This document shows, piece after piece, positions 26,474 to 35,164 of a stretch of 64,000 nucleotides of DNA. Source of the stretch: Stanieria sp. NIES-3757 (GTDB lineage: Bacteria > Cyanobacteriota > Cyanobacteriia > Cyanobacteriales > Xenococcaceae). The notes beneath the pieces were generated by a model, which did not search any database, was not told where the DNA came from, and worked only from the letters and a program-made list of their open reading frames with translations. Where the stretch lies: contig AP017376.1 of NCBI GenBank assembly GCA_002355455.1, positions 62,001 through 126,000 of the forward strand, in the 5' to 3' direction. The position numbers and the translations under genes are program-made. Within the stretch, counting starts at the first letter, position 1. The number at the start of each line of letters is the position of its first letter.

Positions 26474-28408
26474 TTAACTCTTTTGTACTGATTTTGCCTT
26501 GCGACGACTAGAAAGAGCGATCGCTCTACCTGCTTGATTCAATTCTTCGATTAGCTTTTGGGTTTGGGGTTGTGCCGCTACTGCCGATGAATCGGTTAGT
26601 TCTTCTGGTAATGGTAATAACCTGGCTGCTGCTTCAATTCTCTTATTTAACTCATTAGTAATCCAATCTCGCTCTTCAGTTACTTCTAATTCCTCGGTAT
26701 TCGAGTGAGCAATTTTTTCTTGCTGTCGCTCGCACCGCGCAATTAGTTGAGCTTTAATAGATTCACTCCATAGTTGTTCTGACTGTTTTGCCCTCTGCTT
26801 ATCTTTTTTAGAAACAGGTATTTTCAATTTGTAAGGAAATAAAGCTTCTCTGCCATTACCATAGGCAGGAGAGGTAATCACGCATTTTCCTTCCCGAAAG
26901 CGGAGAATCTCATCGGCAGTTATCAGGGGTTTTTTATGGATTTGTTCGCTCCAGTTAACCGAACGAGAGCCATGTCTGCCCATCGATCTTCCCGTAGAAC
27001 GGTTTTTAATTAAAACTTCAGTTTCTCCATAACGCTTGGAATAACTATCGGCAGTTTCTACATCCCCTGGATTAAATAATACGTGAGTTGAGAGGGCGGA
27101 AGCGATCGCTTTTCCTTTTTGATTTCCGTAGGTTTCATAGAGTTGATTCAAACTCTGAATGCCAACGATCGGTACTCCGCCGTTACTGCGATATTCGTTA
27201 ACGTAGTTAACCGTGCGGTCTAAGTAAATTGAGGGAAATTCATCGAGGGAGTAGACATAGGGACAATCTCTTTTTTCTGATAAGTTTTCAACTATACACA
27301 GGTGAATGTTAGTAGCTAATAAAGGTGCGAGGACCGATCTGCGTTTATCATCCAGTTTGAATATCGTTAGCTGCTTTCTCTTCTGTTTGAGGGGAATGGT
27401 ACTCCTGCCAATAAAAGCTCGCAGCAAATCTTTCTGGATAAAAGCACTGTAGGTAGTCTCGGCAGTAGCTTTAATACCCGCTACCGTTTTTTCCGCATCC
27501 TTGCTCGATAGAAATGTAGCGAAGGTAGAAGCAATCCATGGATCTAAGCGATGTTCGTCTTCTCGATATACCGCATATTCTAATCTCTGAATAAATTGAG
27601 GCAGGCGAGCTAGAGCATAAACCATAGCTAAGTCTGGATATTTACTCGATTTAGCTAGCTGTAGCAATCCTTTGGCTAGCATTGCCCCATTGAGCTGAAA
27701 AAATGAGTCTCCTTTGCTATTTTTAACCCCAGGTGAATTTTGAATAATTATCTGTCCGATTTCTCCTGCCATAGTTGCATCTTGGGGACTGTCCATAAAG
27801 TCGAGGGGATTGATTACTCCACTGTAGGGTTCTCCAGGAGCAAATACCCGAACGCTATAACCGTAGCGAGTAGCTAAAGCTGCGTGTAGCTCCATCTGGT
27901 CGCCCTTTTTATCATAGATCGTGACGGGCAATCCCTGTTGATAGGCACTTTCGATGACGCGATCGATTATTGAAAATGTTTTACCAGAACCAGGTGCGCC
28001 GATTACTAGAATACCCCGTTCGGCATGGGGAAACCAAACAGTCGGAGAAGCACCCAACATTGTCTGCCAACTCGCACCGATTCCCCTTAACTTTCCTTTG
28101 AACCAATAATTGGGAGTACCACTCCAAAGAGTACAGGGTTGACATTGACCTTGTTTGACGCTTTCTATCTGCTTAATAGCTTTCTTAGTTGCCTGTAGCT
28201 TGTCACCATTGTTGACAAACCTACCGCTAGTTATCTTATTGGTTTTCTTTCCTAGAAATAGAGATACAACTAATAAGCCAGCCAAGATACCCAACATTGT
28301 CAGAGTATCTGGATTATTTAATCCAGTTAAAACTTCATCAAAACTATTAGAAGTAGTTGCCGTTTTAGTAGTAGCTATAATTATATTCTGCTGATTAATA
28401 TCATTCAT
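26474..28408 (-). CDS. Type IV secretion coupling protein (VirD4/TraD/TraG-like ATPase)
   Basis: About 644 residues. An N-terminal membrane segment (LTMLGILAGLLVVSLFLG) precedes a RecA-like motor with Walker A GAPGSGKT, Walker B VYSLDEFPS and the downstream IVGIQSLNQL motif. Such hexameric inner-membrane pumps link the relaxosome to the conjugation channel. The ATG at 28408 (MNDINQQN) gives a natural start; a further 21 codons upstream are open to 28471. No relaxase or Tra pilus genes are in the window, so the rest of the transfer region must lie elsewhere if the plasmid is conjugative. Confidence 0.85.
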   Translation of the reverse strand: MNDINQQNIIIATTKTATTSNSFDEVLTGLNNPDTLTMLGILAGLLVVSLFLGKKTNKITSGRFVNNGDKLQATKKAIKQIESVKQGQCQPCTLWSGTPNYWFKGKLRGIGASWQTMLGASPTVWFPHAERGILVIGAPGSGKTFSIIDRVIESAYQQGLPVTIYDKKGDQMELHAALATRYGYSVRVFAPGEPYSGVINPLDFMDSPQDATMAGEIGQIIIQNSPGVKNSKGDSFFQLNGAMLAKGLLQLAKSSKYPDLAMVYALARLPQFIQRLEYAVYREDEHRLDPWIASTFATFLSSKDAEKTVAGIKATAETTYSAFIQKDLLRAFIGRSTIPLKQKRKQLTIFKLDDKRRSVLAPLLATNIHLCIVENLSEKRDCPYVYSLDEFPSIYLDRTVNYVNEYRSNGGVPIVGIQSLNQLYETYGNQKGKAIASALSTHVLFNPGDVETADSYSKRYGETEVLIKNRSTGRSMGRHGSRSVNWSEQIHKKPLITADEILRFREGKCVITSPAYGNGREALFPYKLKIPVSKKDKQRAKQSEQLWSESIKAQLIARCERQQEKIAHSNTEELEVTEERDWITNELNKRIEAAARLLPLPEELTDSSAVAAQPQTQKLIEELNQAGRAIALSSRRKAKSVQKS

Positions 28409-28536
28409 TTCTATCTTTTTAAAAAGGCTAGGTTCCCTACACCATGCATTCATCAAATATCTAGTCTTCAAATAATTCTTACAGCAGGCTATCGCCTTTT
28501 TAGTTTGGTAATTTTAGGCTAATTTTTAACAAAAAA

Positions 28537-29469
28537 ATGGTTGAATCTAAAACCAACAAAAGCAAAAAAGCTGCAATTGATTCTGAGTTAGAAATTGATG
28601 AAGAATTACTAGATCCTCAATACAATGAAGCTCGTCCCCCTTCTCTACCCTATGGCATCGTAATTAACGACCGCCCTGCGGGAATTTTAATTCCAGAAGA
28701 CCAGTTAGAAAGAGCTAATTGGTATCAAAAAGAACTCGACTTAACTACAGTCGATTTAACCGAACCAGTAACGGGGTTACTATTAGATCGAGTTCGTTTA
28801 TTGGTATTAGCCACTACTCCCGAATACGTGCGTTGGAAAAACGATGAAGATAACCTGGGTGAAAAGGCTGGTACTTTAGTCGCTCTTTATGAAGAATATC
28901 GTTCTAAACTCAATAAGAAGACTCAGGATGTTTGCTCCAAGCACGCCATGATGTTTCTCGACAAAAACAATCAACCCCTACACGAAATTCCTATTGTCGT
29001 TACCTTTAAAAATGTCGCTTTATGGTCGTTTAAATCAGCCAAAGAAGAACATTATCGCAAACTAGAAAAAGTATTTGCCCAATATACCAATCAACCTTAT
29101 AGTAATAAAAACGATAAATGGCGTTCTTTAGGGGTACTTTACACCAAGTTTAAAGCAGTTAAAGAAGGCAAAGGTAGCAACAAATCTTTCTGTTGTAAAA
29201 CCGATCGAATTGTCGAACCAACTATTAGTAATTTTTCCCTTCTCTTCTTGGGTAAACCCGAACGCAAACAGCAAGTCTGGCAGATACATGAAACCATTAC
29301 TGGATTTGAATCTAGCGATAAACTGTTAGCTGCTGGTGATGAAGACGCTCCTGTTGAAATATTACCTCCTGCTAGTAATCCTAAAACTCGCAAGATCGAA
29401 CAGGTAGAGGACGAAGACGATTTTGAGCTTGATGAGGATGATTACCTCGATGATGATTTCGACGACTAA
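28537..29469 (+). CDS. DUF5895-like protein with acidic tail
   Basis: 310 residues. DPQYNEARPPSLPYGIVINDRPAGI near the N-terminus fits the cyanobacterial plasmid family DUF5895. The C-terminus ends in an Asp/Glu-rich tail (EDEDDFELDEDDYLDDDFDD), similar in composition to tails of single-stranded DNA-binding proteins that recruit partners. Divergent from the coupling-protein gene and two genes ahead of the DNA polymerase. A role in plasmid DNA metabolism is plausible but inferred. Confidence 0.6.
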   Translation: MVESKTNKSKKAAIDSELEIDEELLDPQYNEARPPSLPYGIVINDRPAGILIPEDQLERANWYQKELDLTTVDLTEPVTGLLLDRVRLLVLATTPEYVRWKNDEDNLGEKAGTLVALYEEYRSKLNKKTQDVCSKHAMMFLDKNNQPLHEIPIVVTFKNVALWSFKSAKEEHYRKLEKVFAQYTNQPYSNKNDKWRSLGVLYTKFKAVKEGKGSNKSFCCKTDRIVEPTISNFSLLFLGKPERKQQVWQIHETITGFESSDKLLAAGDEDAPVEILPPASNPKTRKIEQVEDEDDFELDEDDYLDDDFDD

Positions 29470-29513
29470 AAATTGTTATCCCAACCAAGAAAATATTTTT
29501 CTTGTATTAGTAA

Positions 29514-29663
29514 TTAAGACCAGATTTGCCAAATGATTCCAGTTATTAGTTGAAACAGAGAAGGTAGAGCCAGTAATCCAATTACCCCCACTCTGAACCA
29601 ATTAGCAAAAATAGCTAGTTTTCGCTTGGGTCGGGGGATGCTTTTCTTGTCTGTAGTTTTCAT
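29514..29663 (-). CDS. Small single-pass membrane protein (49 aa)
   Basis: A short frame from ATG at 29663 with a basic N-terminus (KKSIPRPKRKL) and one hydrophobic helix (VGVIGLLALPSLFQLITGII), ending QIWS. The positive-inside pattern is what a real small membrane protein would show. It has no strong ribosome-binding site. I do not recognise it; in plasmid context it could be an entry-exclusion or toxin-like peptide, but nothing shows that. Confidence 0.45.
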   Translation of the reverse strand: MKTTDKKSIPRPKRKLAIFANWFRVGVIGLLALPSLFQLITGIIWQIWS

Positions 29664-29807
29664 GTCTGATTAATACTTGATTGATTATCTCAAGATTACA
29701 ACTCAATTAAGTCTTATCCAATTGTTTTATCTACCTAATCTCCTCGTCAAAACTAATCATTTAATTTGACTAGCTTATTTCCCCAATTGTCATGAATATT
29801 AATTTAA

Positions 29808-31733
29808 ATGAATAGTCAACCAATAGCGATCGCTGCTAACAAAATTATCTGTAAATATCGCTCGCACAATAAAAAAGACAGTGCTGATGCTTTTTATAGC
29901 TGGAGAGAAACCGAGATTTTACTCAAACGATATCGGTTAAAACAACCCGTACGAGTTAAATCTATTAATGCTAAATATCGCTTAATTACCAATGCCGAAC
30001 AACTTAAAGAATTACTCGACCCTTTAATTGATACAATCGACAGGTTTGGCATCGATACTGAAACCACTGGCTTAGACCCCCATACCAGTAAAGTCCGTTT
30101 GGTACAAATTGCTGTCCCCAAGCATCCCGTTTTTGTTATCGATTTAGCTGCTATTAACCAAACTGGGTTGACTCCCCTCAAACAACTTTTAGCTAGCAAC
30201 TGTCTCAAAATCGGACATAACTTAAAGTTCGATTTAATGATGCTGAAGAGTACGGGGTTTAATCTCGAACCTCCTTATTTCGATACCTATCTAGAATACA
30301 AAGTTTTGACTGCGGGACTCAAAAGAAGTAATACCCTAGAAACGTTAGTTCAAAAGCTATTGCGAGTAAAGCTTAATAAATCCGCTCAGACTAGCGATTT
30401 TAGTCGCAGTCTCGGCAAGGAACAGTTACAGTATGCTGCCAATGATGCTGCTGTTTTATTGCCTTTGCATCGACAACTGGCTCGCCACCTAAGCAAAGCC
30501 AAACTCACCGCTACGGCTCAAACTGAGTTCAACTGTCTTAGAGCAGTAGCACAGATGGAACTCAATGGTGTTAGGTTAGATTTAGATAAGTGGCAGTTAC
30601 TCAAACAGGATTTACTGCAACAACAAGCTCGGTTAGAAGAAAAATTGCAGGCACATCTGGTAACTCGCAATTGCTCGACTGACACTTTACTAGCTGAGTT
30701 GGGTATCCGAGTTAATCTCTCTTCCCCCAAGCAAGTAGTAGCTGCATTTAACCGATTGGGAATTGATGTGAAATCGACTAGTGTTAGGGAGTTAATTCCT
30801 TTAGCCCAAGATTATCCCGTCATTAGATGGTTGCTTGAATATCGCAGTCTGACAACTAAAATTAATACTTTCAGTGTGGGTTTACCTCAATTTATCCATC
30901 CAGTAACGGAGAGGATTCAAGGTCATTGGTGGCAAATGGGAGCAAGGTCGGGGAGATTTAGCTGTCGAGAACCCAATCTAACCAATATTCCTCGCGATAT
31001 CTTTACTAGAAGATGTTTTACTGCTGCTCCTGGCAATGTCATCATTAAAGCCGATTACAGTCAGATCGAACTGCGATTGATGGCTAAAGCTAGTGGCGAT
31101 CGCCATATGATTGCAGCCTATCGCCACGGAGAAGACTTGCATCGGTTAACTGCTTCGTTTTTATTCGATAAGGTAATTGAAAACATTGGTGATGAGGAAC
31201 GTAAGCTAGGAAAAATTGTCAATTTTGGCTTAATTTACGGCATGGGAGTGGCAAAGTTTTGTCTGACTACTGCTAAAAAGCACGACATCTATTTATCTAA
31301 ATTTCAAGCCAGTCAATTTCGTCAGAAGTTTTTTTTACTGTATGAAGGAGTTGCTGCTTATCATCAGCGAATTCGACGGGAATGGCAAGCAGGTACTAGA
31401 ATCAGTTACAGTCTCGACGGTAGGCGTAGAGTCTGGAGCAAGCGCACTAGACCGACTCTCAACGAACTTCTCAATCATCCCATTCAGGGTACAAATGCCA
31501 CTATTATCAAACGGGCGATCGCTCTATTGGATTCTACTTTACTGTCAAAAGTCCCCCAGGTTAAGTTGATTCTGGTGGTACACGATGAAATTGTCCTGGA
31601 AGTGCCTCGCTCTTTAGCCGATAGAGTAGCGAGGTGTTTGTCCGATTGTGCTATTCGTGCCGCCAAACCGATTCTCGCTCCGATTCCTGTTGAAGTTGAG
31701 GTCAAGGTTTTAGATAGTTGGGGCGATCGCTAA
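29808..31733 (+). CDS. DNA polymerase I-like protein (3'-5' exonuclease + polymerase, no 5' nuclease)
   Basis: 641 residues, Klenow-like. The 3'-5' exonuclease has FGIDTETTGLD (Asp83, Glu85), IGHNLKFDLMML and YAANDAAVLL. The family-A polymerase shows motif A (KADYSQIELRLMA), motif B (RKLGKIVNFGLIYGMG) and motif C (VVHDEIVLE). The 5' flap nuclease of chromosomal PolA is absent. Such polymerases occur on plasmids and phages and probably help replicate or repair the replicon. A possible trace of a second copy is at 33965-34020. Confidence 0.92.
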   Translation: MNSQPIAIAANKIICKYRSHNKKDSADAFYSWRETEILLKRYRLKQPVRVKSINAKYRLITNAEQLKELLDPLIDTIDRFGIDTETTGLDPHTSKVRLVQIAVPKHPVFVIDLAAINQTGLTPLKQLLASNCLKIGHNLKFDLMMLKSTGFNLEPPYFDTYLEYKVLTAGLKRSNTLETLVQKLLRVKLNKSAQTSDFSRSLGKEQLQYAANDAAVLLPLHRQLARHLSKAKLTATAQTEFNCLRAVAQMELNGVRLDLDKWQLLKQDLLQQQARLEEKLQAHLVTRNCSTDTLLAELGIRVNLSSPKQVVAAFNRLGIDVKSTSVRELIPLAQDYPVIRWLLEYRSLTTKINTFSVGLPQFIHPVTERIQGHWWQMGARSGRFSCREPNLTNIPRDIFTRRCFTAAPGNVIIKADYSQIELRLMAKASGDRHMIAAYRHGEDLHRLTASFLFDKVIENIGDEERKLGKIVNFGLIYGMGVAKFCLTTAKKHDIYLSKFQASQFRQKFFLLYEGVAAYHQRIRREWQAGTRISYSLDGRRRVWSKRTRPTLNELLNHPIQGTNATIIKRAIALLDSTLLSKVPQVKLILVVHDEIVLEVPRSLADRVARCLSDCAIRAAKPILAPIPVEVEVKVLDSWGDR

Positions 31734-31826
31734 ATTTAAAACTTAATTCAATAATGTCGTTAGGCATTTCCCTTTTAAATCGTACTAAATAGTATGATTT
31801 AATATATGATTAAGGAGGTTACTATT

Positions 31827-32093
31827 ATGACCCATCGTGCAACTATTACTCTAGATGATGATGCCTACGCCTTTTTAGAAGCTTCAGCGGGGAATAATCG
31901 TAGTGCTTATATCAATAAGCTGCTTAAAGAAGAAAAACAACGAGTATTGGCAAAACAGATAATGAGAGCCAATCAAGAAGAAGCTTCTGACCTTGCTTAT
32001 CAAGAAGAGCTAATGAATTGGGATGTAACATTGTCTGATGGATTGAACGAGAGGGACACTGCGGTTTCCGCAGCTTGTCCAATCGAGTTATAA
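31827..32093 (+). CDS. Ribbon-helix-helix antitoxin
   Basis: 88 residues from the ATG at 31827, which has AAGGAGG (31812-31818) at a good distance; the further upstream start is less likely. RATITLDDDAYAFLEASAGNNRSAYINKLL is a ribbon-helix-helix domain; the C-terminus would wrap the MazF-type toxin encoded 4 bp downstream. The last 15 residues come from a palindromic repeat and may be an extension of the ancestral end near LSDGL. Confidence 0.8.
   Translation: MTHRATITLDDDAYAFLEASAGNNRSAYINKLLKEEKQRVLAKQIMRANQEEASDLAYQEELMNWDVTLSDGLNERDTAVSAACPIEL
32054..32080. repeat. Palindromic repeat at the 3' end of the antitoxin gene
   Basis: GGACA-CTGCGG-TTT-CCGCAG-CT-TGTCC forms a strong hairpin inside the last codons of the antitoxin. 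It shares the GGACA/TGTCC outer arms of the 41-bp repeats at 7078 and 33299. In mRNA it would lie just before the toxin start, so it could alter coupling. Confidence 0.7.
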
Positions 32094-32097
32094 GTTG

Positions 32098-32445
32098 ATG
32101 AGTTCTCCTGTTTATCGGCAATTGGAAATAAGATGGATCGATCTCGAGCCGACAAGGGGTGCTGAAACTCAAAAAAAAAGACCATGCGTTATTATCCAAG
32201 CCGACATTGTTAACCAGGGGTCGAAGACAATTATTATTGCTCCTATTCTTCCAGGACATAAAAATTGGCCTTTTGCAGTCAATGTCAAACCTAGCAAGAG
32301 TAACGGATTAGATAAAGAACGACATATCAACCTCAAGCAGATGAGAGCAGTTGATGTTTCCCGCATCCAAAATCGCCAAGGAATTCTGGAACAGCAATAT
32401 TTGAAACCGCTTCAGGAAGCTATTAAGATAATTTTCGCGCTCTAG
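32098..32445 (+). CDS. MazF/PemK-family endoribonuclease toxin
   Basis: 115 residues. YRQLEIRWIDLEPTRGAETQKKRPCVIIQAD is the typical N-terminal strand pattern with the conserved RPCVI, followed by IIAPILPG and LKQMRAVDVSRI. MazF-type toxins cut single-stranded mRNA. The second Met is chosen because the preceding codon is TTG and the gap to the antitoxin is then 4 bp. Confidence 0.88.
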   Translation: MSSPVYRQLEIRWIDLEPTRGAETQKKRPCVIIQADIVNQGSKTIIIAPILPGHKNWPFAVNVKPSKSNGLDKERHINLKQMRAVDVSRIQNRQGILEQQYLKPLQEAIKIIFAL

Positions 32446-32471
32446 GCAAAAGGGAAGGCTATGGCATTAAT

Positions 32472-33392
32472 TTACCGAACATCAGAACTTTCATAAACTT
32501 CGTCTAATAACCTTTGAATCGCTCCATCTAACGTTGCCGTACCCACGAGTTGGGCATACTTATTTAGTTTTTCCCAAGTCTCTTGAGATAGTCGCACGTT
32601 ATATTCAATGCCTAGCCCTGGTGTATATGCTAATCCCTCTGGCGGAAGTTCTTTAATTGACGAGTCTAATTCCATTTCTAAATATTCTTGAGAGATCGAC
32701 TCAGTTTTACCATTACTAAGTTCCACAATTGCATCCTTTTTATTCGGTATCTGTTTAATTATGCCAGATCGCTCTGGAAATAGAGGATGTGTCCTAGAAA
32801 CAATTACTTTCTGTCCTACCGTTAATTTCTTGGACACCTTATCTTTTTTCGGTTTGATTTCGGACACAAGCTCGGATACAATTTTACCCGATGGTACTTT
32901 ATTACCAGCTAACTCTATTGCTCTAGCCCATATTTCTCTCTGTTGGCGAGGTTCGAGCTTCGTTAAAGACCTAATTTGCCATTCTGAAGTAGGTATTATT
33001 TCTAAGGTTTTATTAGCGTCAGATGTATCCGAGCCATTTTGTGTCCGAATCGGACACATTTGCAGAATATTATCTACAACAGCAGCAGCATCAATTAAAC
33101 GATAAGGATGACGCCGTTGCATTCCAAACCTGTCTTGGCAATATTTTTCAAACGTCTCGTGAGTAGAACGATACAAACGACGATCTCTTAATTCTTTTAG
33201 TGCAATTCCCGCTTGATAAAATGCTCGTTCTACCTGCCTCTCCAGCCTCAATCTGTCTCGTTCTTCTTCAAAACTTAATTCTTCATCACTGACTATACGG
33301 ACATCTCGAGGTGCGAAGGCAACCTCCGCACCCGTGTCCTCTTCAATTTGAGTTTTTTCTGGTTTTATCAAGTCAACCATCTTCTTAAGCAT
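32472..33392 (-). CDS. ParB-like plasmid DNA-binding protein
   Basis: About 306 residues from the MLKKMVDLIKPEK start; longer frames are open to 33608, but the upstream part is unlike a protein and contains a dispersed repeat. FYQAGIALKELRDRRLYRSTHETFEKYCQDRFGMQRRHPYRLIDAA is a helix-turn-helix segment seen in plasmid ParB-like or replication-control proteins. The C-terminal region has an SH3-like stretch (VGQKVIVSRTHPLFPERSGII) and a helical end. It probably binds plasmid DNA. It is divergent from a small ribbon-helix-helix-like gene. Confidence 0.65.
   Translation of the reverse strand: MLKKMVDLIKPEKTQIEEDTGAEVAFAPRDVRIVSDEELSFEEERDRLRLERQVERAFYQAGIALKELRDRRLYRSTHETFEKYCQDRFGMQRRHPYRLIDAAAVVDNILQMCPIRTQNGSDTSDANKTLEIIPTSEWQIRSLTKLEPRQQREIWARAIELAGNKVPSGKIVSELVSEIKPKKDKVSKKLTVGQKVIVSRTHPLFPERSGIIKQIPNKKDAIVELSNGKTESISQEYLEMELDSSIKELPPEGLAYTPGLGIEYNVRLSQETWEKLNKYAQLVGTATLDGAIQRLLDEVYESSDVR
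33299..33339. repeat. 41-bp palindromic repeat inside the ParB-like gene (in frame)
   Basis: Outer arms GGACATC/CGTGTCC as at 7078-7118, with inner arms GGTGCG and CGCACC. It is read as EDTGAEVAFAPRDVR, between the N-terminal tail and the helix-turn-helix part of the protein. Confidence 0.8.
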
Positions 33393-33397
33393 AAATA

Positions 33398-33432
33398 GCG
33401 ATTGAGCGAAGCCCGCTGCCAGAGGCAATCGC
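33398..33432. repeat. Short inverted repeat of dispersed type near the gene start
   Basis: GCGATTG and CAATCGC bracket GAGC...GGGCTTCGCT-like sequence. It lies just upstream of the preferred start of the ParB-like gene, which is a reason to doubt the longer N-terminus. Confidence 0.5.
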
Positions 33433-33575
33433 ACGCTTTGGCTATTAACCATGTAAAGCGATCGCTCAATCCTAATTATCCTCATTATATATGTATATAA
33501 TGAGAAAATAAAGCTCACTTTCAGTTTTTGATAGATAATATTAGGTGTGATAGTAAGGCAGTTTGTAATCCTGAA

Positions 33576-33809
33576 ATGACAGATAACAACTATTCTCATG
33601 GCAAGCATCCCAATAGTTTGGCGAACTTAAACTACCGTGGCGGTAGACCAAAAACTTTTGATTCGTCTAAAAAAAGAAGAAGTGTATCTGTTACTGAAGA
33701 AGGATGGGAAGGATTACAGCCAGTTATTGAAGAGTTAGGCTGCAAGAGCGTTTCCGATTTTCTAGAAAAAGTTGGTAGAGGATTGGTAAAAATTGATGTT
33801 TCAGCTTAA
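33576..33809 (+). CDS. Small basic protein, possible ribbon-helix-helix regulator
   Basis: 77 residues from the ATG at 33576. GGRPKTFDSSKKRRSVSVTEEGWEGLQPVIEELGCKSVSDFLEKVGRG has the order short basic strand then two helices, like CopG/Arc-type regulators. Divergent from the ParB-like gene, it may control the shared region. I cannot assign a family. Confidence 0.5.
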   Translation: MTDNNYSHGKHPNSLANLNYRGGRPKTFDSSKKRRSVSVTEEGWEGLQPVIEELGCKSVSDFLEKVGRGLVKIDVSA

Positions 33810-33964
33810 AATTAGTGGCTCAATTATTGTACTAAACTCAATTTTCAAAGAAAAATCAAGCCATTATCGATTACAAATTCAGCCTTACTTTAGCAAGATT
33901 AAATACCTGCAAAACTTTCAGTTATCTCGCACTGCCAGTAATGTGTAATTTTTACTCTATTTAA

Positions 33965-34020
33965 AGGTGCTTGTCCGATCCAATTGTGCTGTTGAAGCTG
34001 CAAACCCTGTTATTTCCTAC
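33965..34020 (+). pseudogene. Trace of a DNA polymerase I-like 3' end
   Basis: AGGTGCTTGTCCGAT, then five extra bases, then TGTGCTGTTGAAGCTGCAAACC aligns with the RCLSDCAIRAAKP codons near the end of the polymerase gene (around 31630-31675). The fragment is short and interrupted, so this is tentative. It suggests a second copy once lay here. Confidence 0.35.
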
Positions 34021-34036
34021 ATTTGACTCGCTCCCT

Positions 34037-34693
34037 CTATGAATTTTCGCAGTCGATATTAATTGACTCCAACAATTGTTTGAGACTATTTGTGGTTGCT
34101 GTACTATTAACTTCTAAATCAGCAATCAACAGTTTATCTTTTAATTGAGATAGAGTTTGATAAATTTCTTGTAACTGAGACTGCTTTAATTGCAAATGTT
34201 GAGTAATTTGTTGTGAACTAGCACTGGTTTTAACCTTTTTTAGAGCAACAAGAGAATTAGCTATCTCTCGACAAAGATGAAGAACAAAATGAAGGATTTC
34301 TAATAGTTCTGGTAACAAAATGCGATCGCTTTGGTGAATATCTTGAGCTAAAACATGAATTTCTTTAACTAAAGATAATGTAGCTTGCCATTGAGAAAAA
34401 ACCCGATCTTTTCCCAGTAGGCGATCGCATCGTGCTAATTCATTTTCAAAGTTTTTGGGAATCAAGAGATCGGCTTGGTTTTGTGCGTTAAATCGAGTAA
34501 TTTTGGCTGGAATAATTACGCTCCAGATTACCAAAGTTAATAGCGCGATCGCCAATCCTACGATCAAAGCTAGAGGATGAAAACCCAGAGAGAAAATAAA
34601 AATAACATAACTCAAACTAAGAACCGCAATTAAAACATAAGTTTGATTGAAAGGCTTAATTTGTTGCCAATTTGCTAAAAAAAAAGAAATCAT
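34037..34693 (-). CDS. Two-helix membrane protein with cytoplasmic coiled-coil region
   Basis: 218 residues. Two hydrophobic helices (about 19-62: YVLIAVLSLSYVIFIF and LALIVGLAIALLTLVIW) are followed by about 150 polar, helical residues with leucine-rich, coiled-coil-like spacing. Function not recognised. It is the last gene of a minus-strand group with a VWA lipoprotein and a small single-pass protein, which suggests an envelope complex. Confidence 0.6.
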   Translation of the reverse strand: MISFFLANWQQIKPFNQTYVLIAVLSLSYVIFIFSLGFHPLALIVGLAIALLTLVIWSVIIPAKITRFNAQNQADLLIPKNFENELARCDRLLGKDRVFSQWQATLSLVKEIHVLAQDIHQSDRILLPELLEILHFVLHLCREIANSLVALKKVKTSASSQQITQHLQLKQSQLQEIYQTLSQLKDKLLIADLEVNSTATTNSLKQLLESINIDCENS

Positions 34694-34730
34694 CAGTTAT
34701 TTGCCTCATTTTGAACACTGCATAGATGAC

Positions 34731-34764
34731 AAAAAAGCAGGATTTTAATAGTGTTAGCTCCTGC
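34731..34764 (-). terminator. Rho-independent terminator
   Basis: Read on the minus strand, GCAGGA (complement of 34759-34764) pairs with TCCTGC (complement of 34737-34742) across a 16-base loop and is followed by TTTTTT. It would end transcripts from the VWA lipoprotein/126-residue gene pair. Confidence 0.6.
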
Positions 34765-34782
34765 CTTTTGTTTGTTTTGAGT

Positions 34783-35163
34783 TTAGTTACAACTCAAAAT
34801 CTGAAAGGAATCGTATTTGGCTTCAAGCTGTTGGCGCAATTGCTGGTTTTGTCTGCCAAAAGTTGCTAAAGTTTCGATCTTGTGTGGTGAGGGAATTTGG
34901 GGAAAGCTTTCTATTCCCCAGTCGCTAAAAGAAACTACGCGCTCGATTTTTAAACGAGAAGGATGTTGGTTATAAAGCCGTTCGTAAGCCTTGACTACTT
35001 GTTCTTGCCATTGCTGGGGTTGGCAATAGCTACGGTCGATAATGACGGTAACTTGGGGGACAATTAACCAATTAAATAGTAACCAAGTTAAAACGAAAGC
35101 AGTACAACTTCCAGCTATAAGCATCGACAACTCTCGATTCAACGATTTATTGAAAATATTCAT
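34783..35163 (-). CDS. Hypothetical single-pass membrane protein
   Basis: 126 residues with one N-terminal membrane helix (SMLIAGSCTAFVLTWLLFNWLIV) and a polar remainder predicted outside the cytoplasm. The start is one base after the stop of the VWA lipoprotein gene, so they form an operon. Not recognised. Confidence 0.6.
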   Translation of the reverse strand: MNIFNKSLNRELSMLIAGSCTAFVLTWLLFNWLIVPQVTVIIDRSYCQPQQWQEQVVKAYERLYNQHPSRLKIERVVSFSDWGIESFPQIPSPHKIETLATFGRQNQQLRQQLEAKYDSFQILSCN

Positions 35164-35164
35164 A

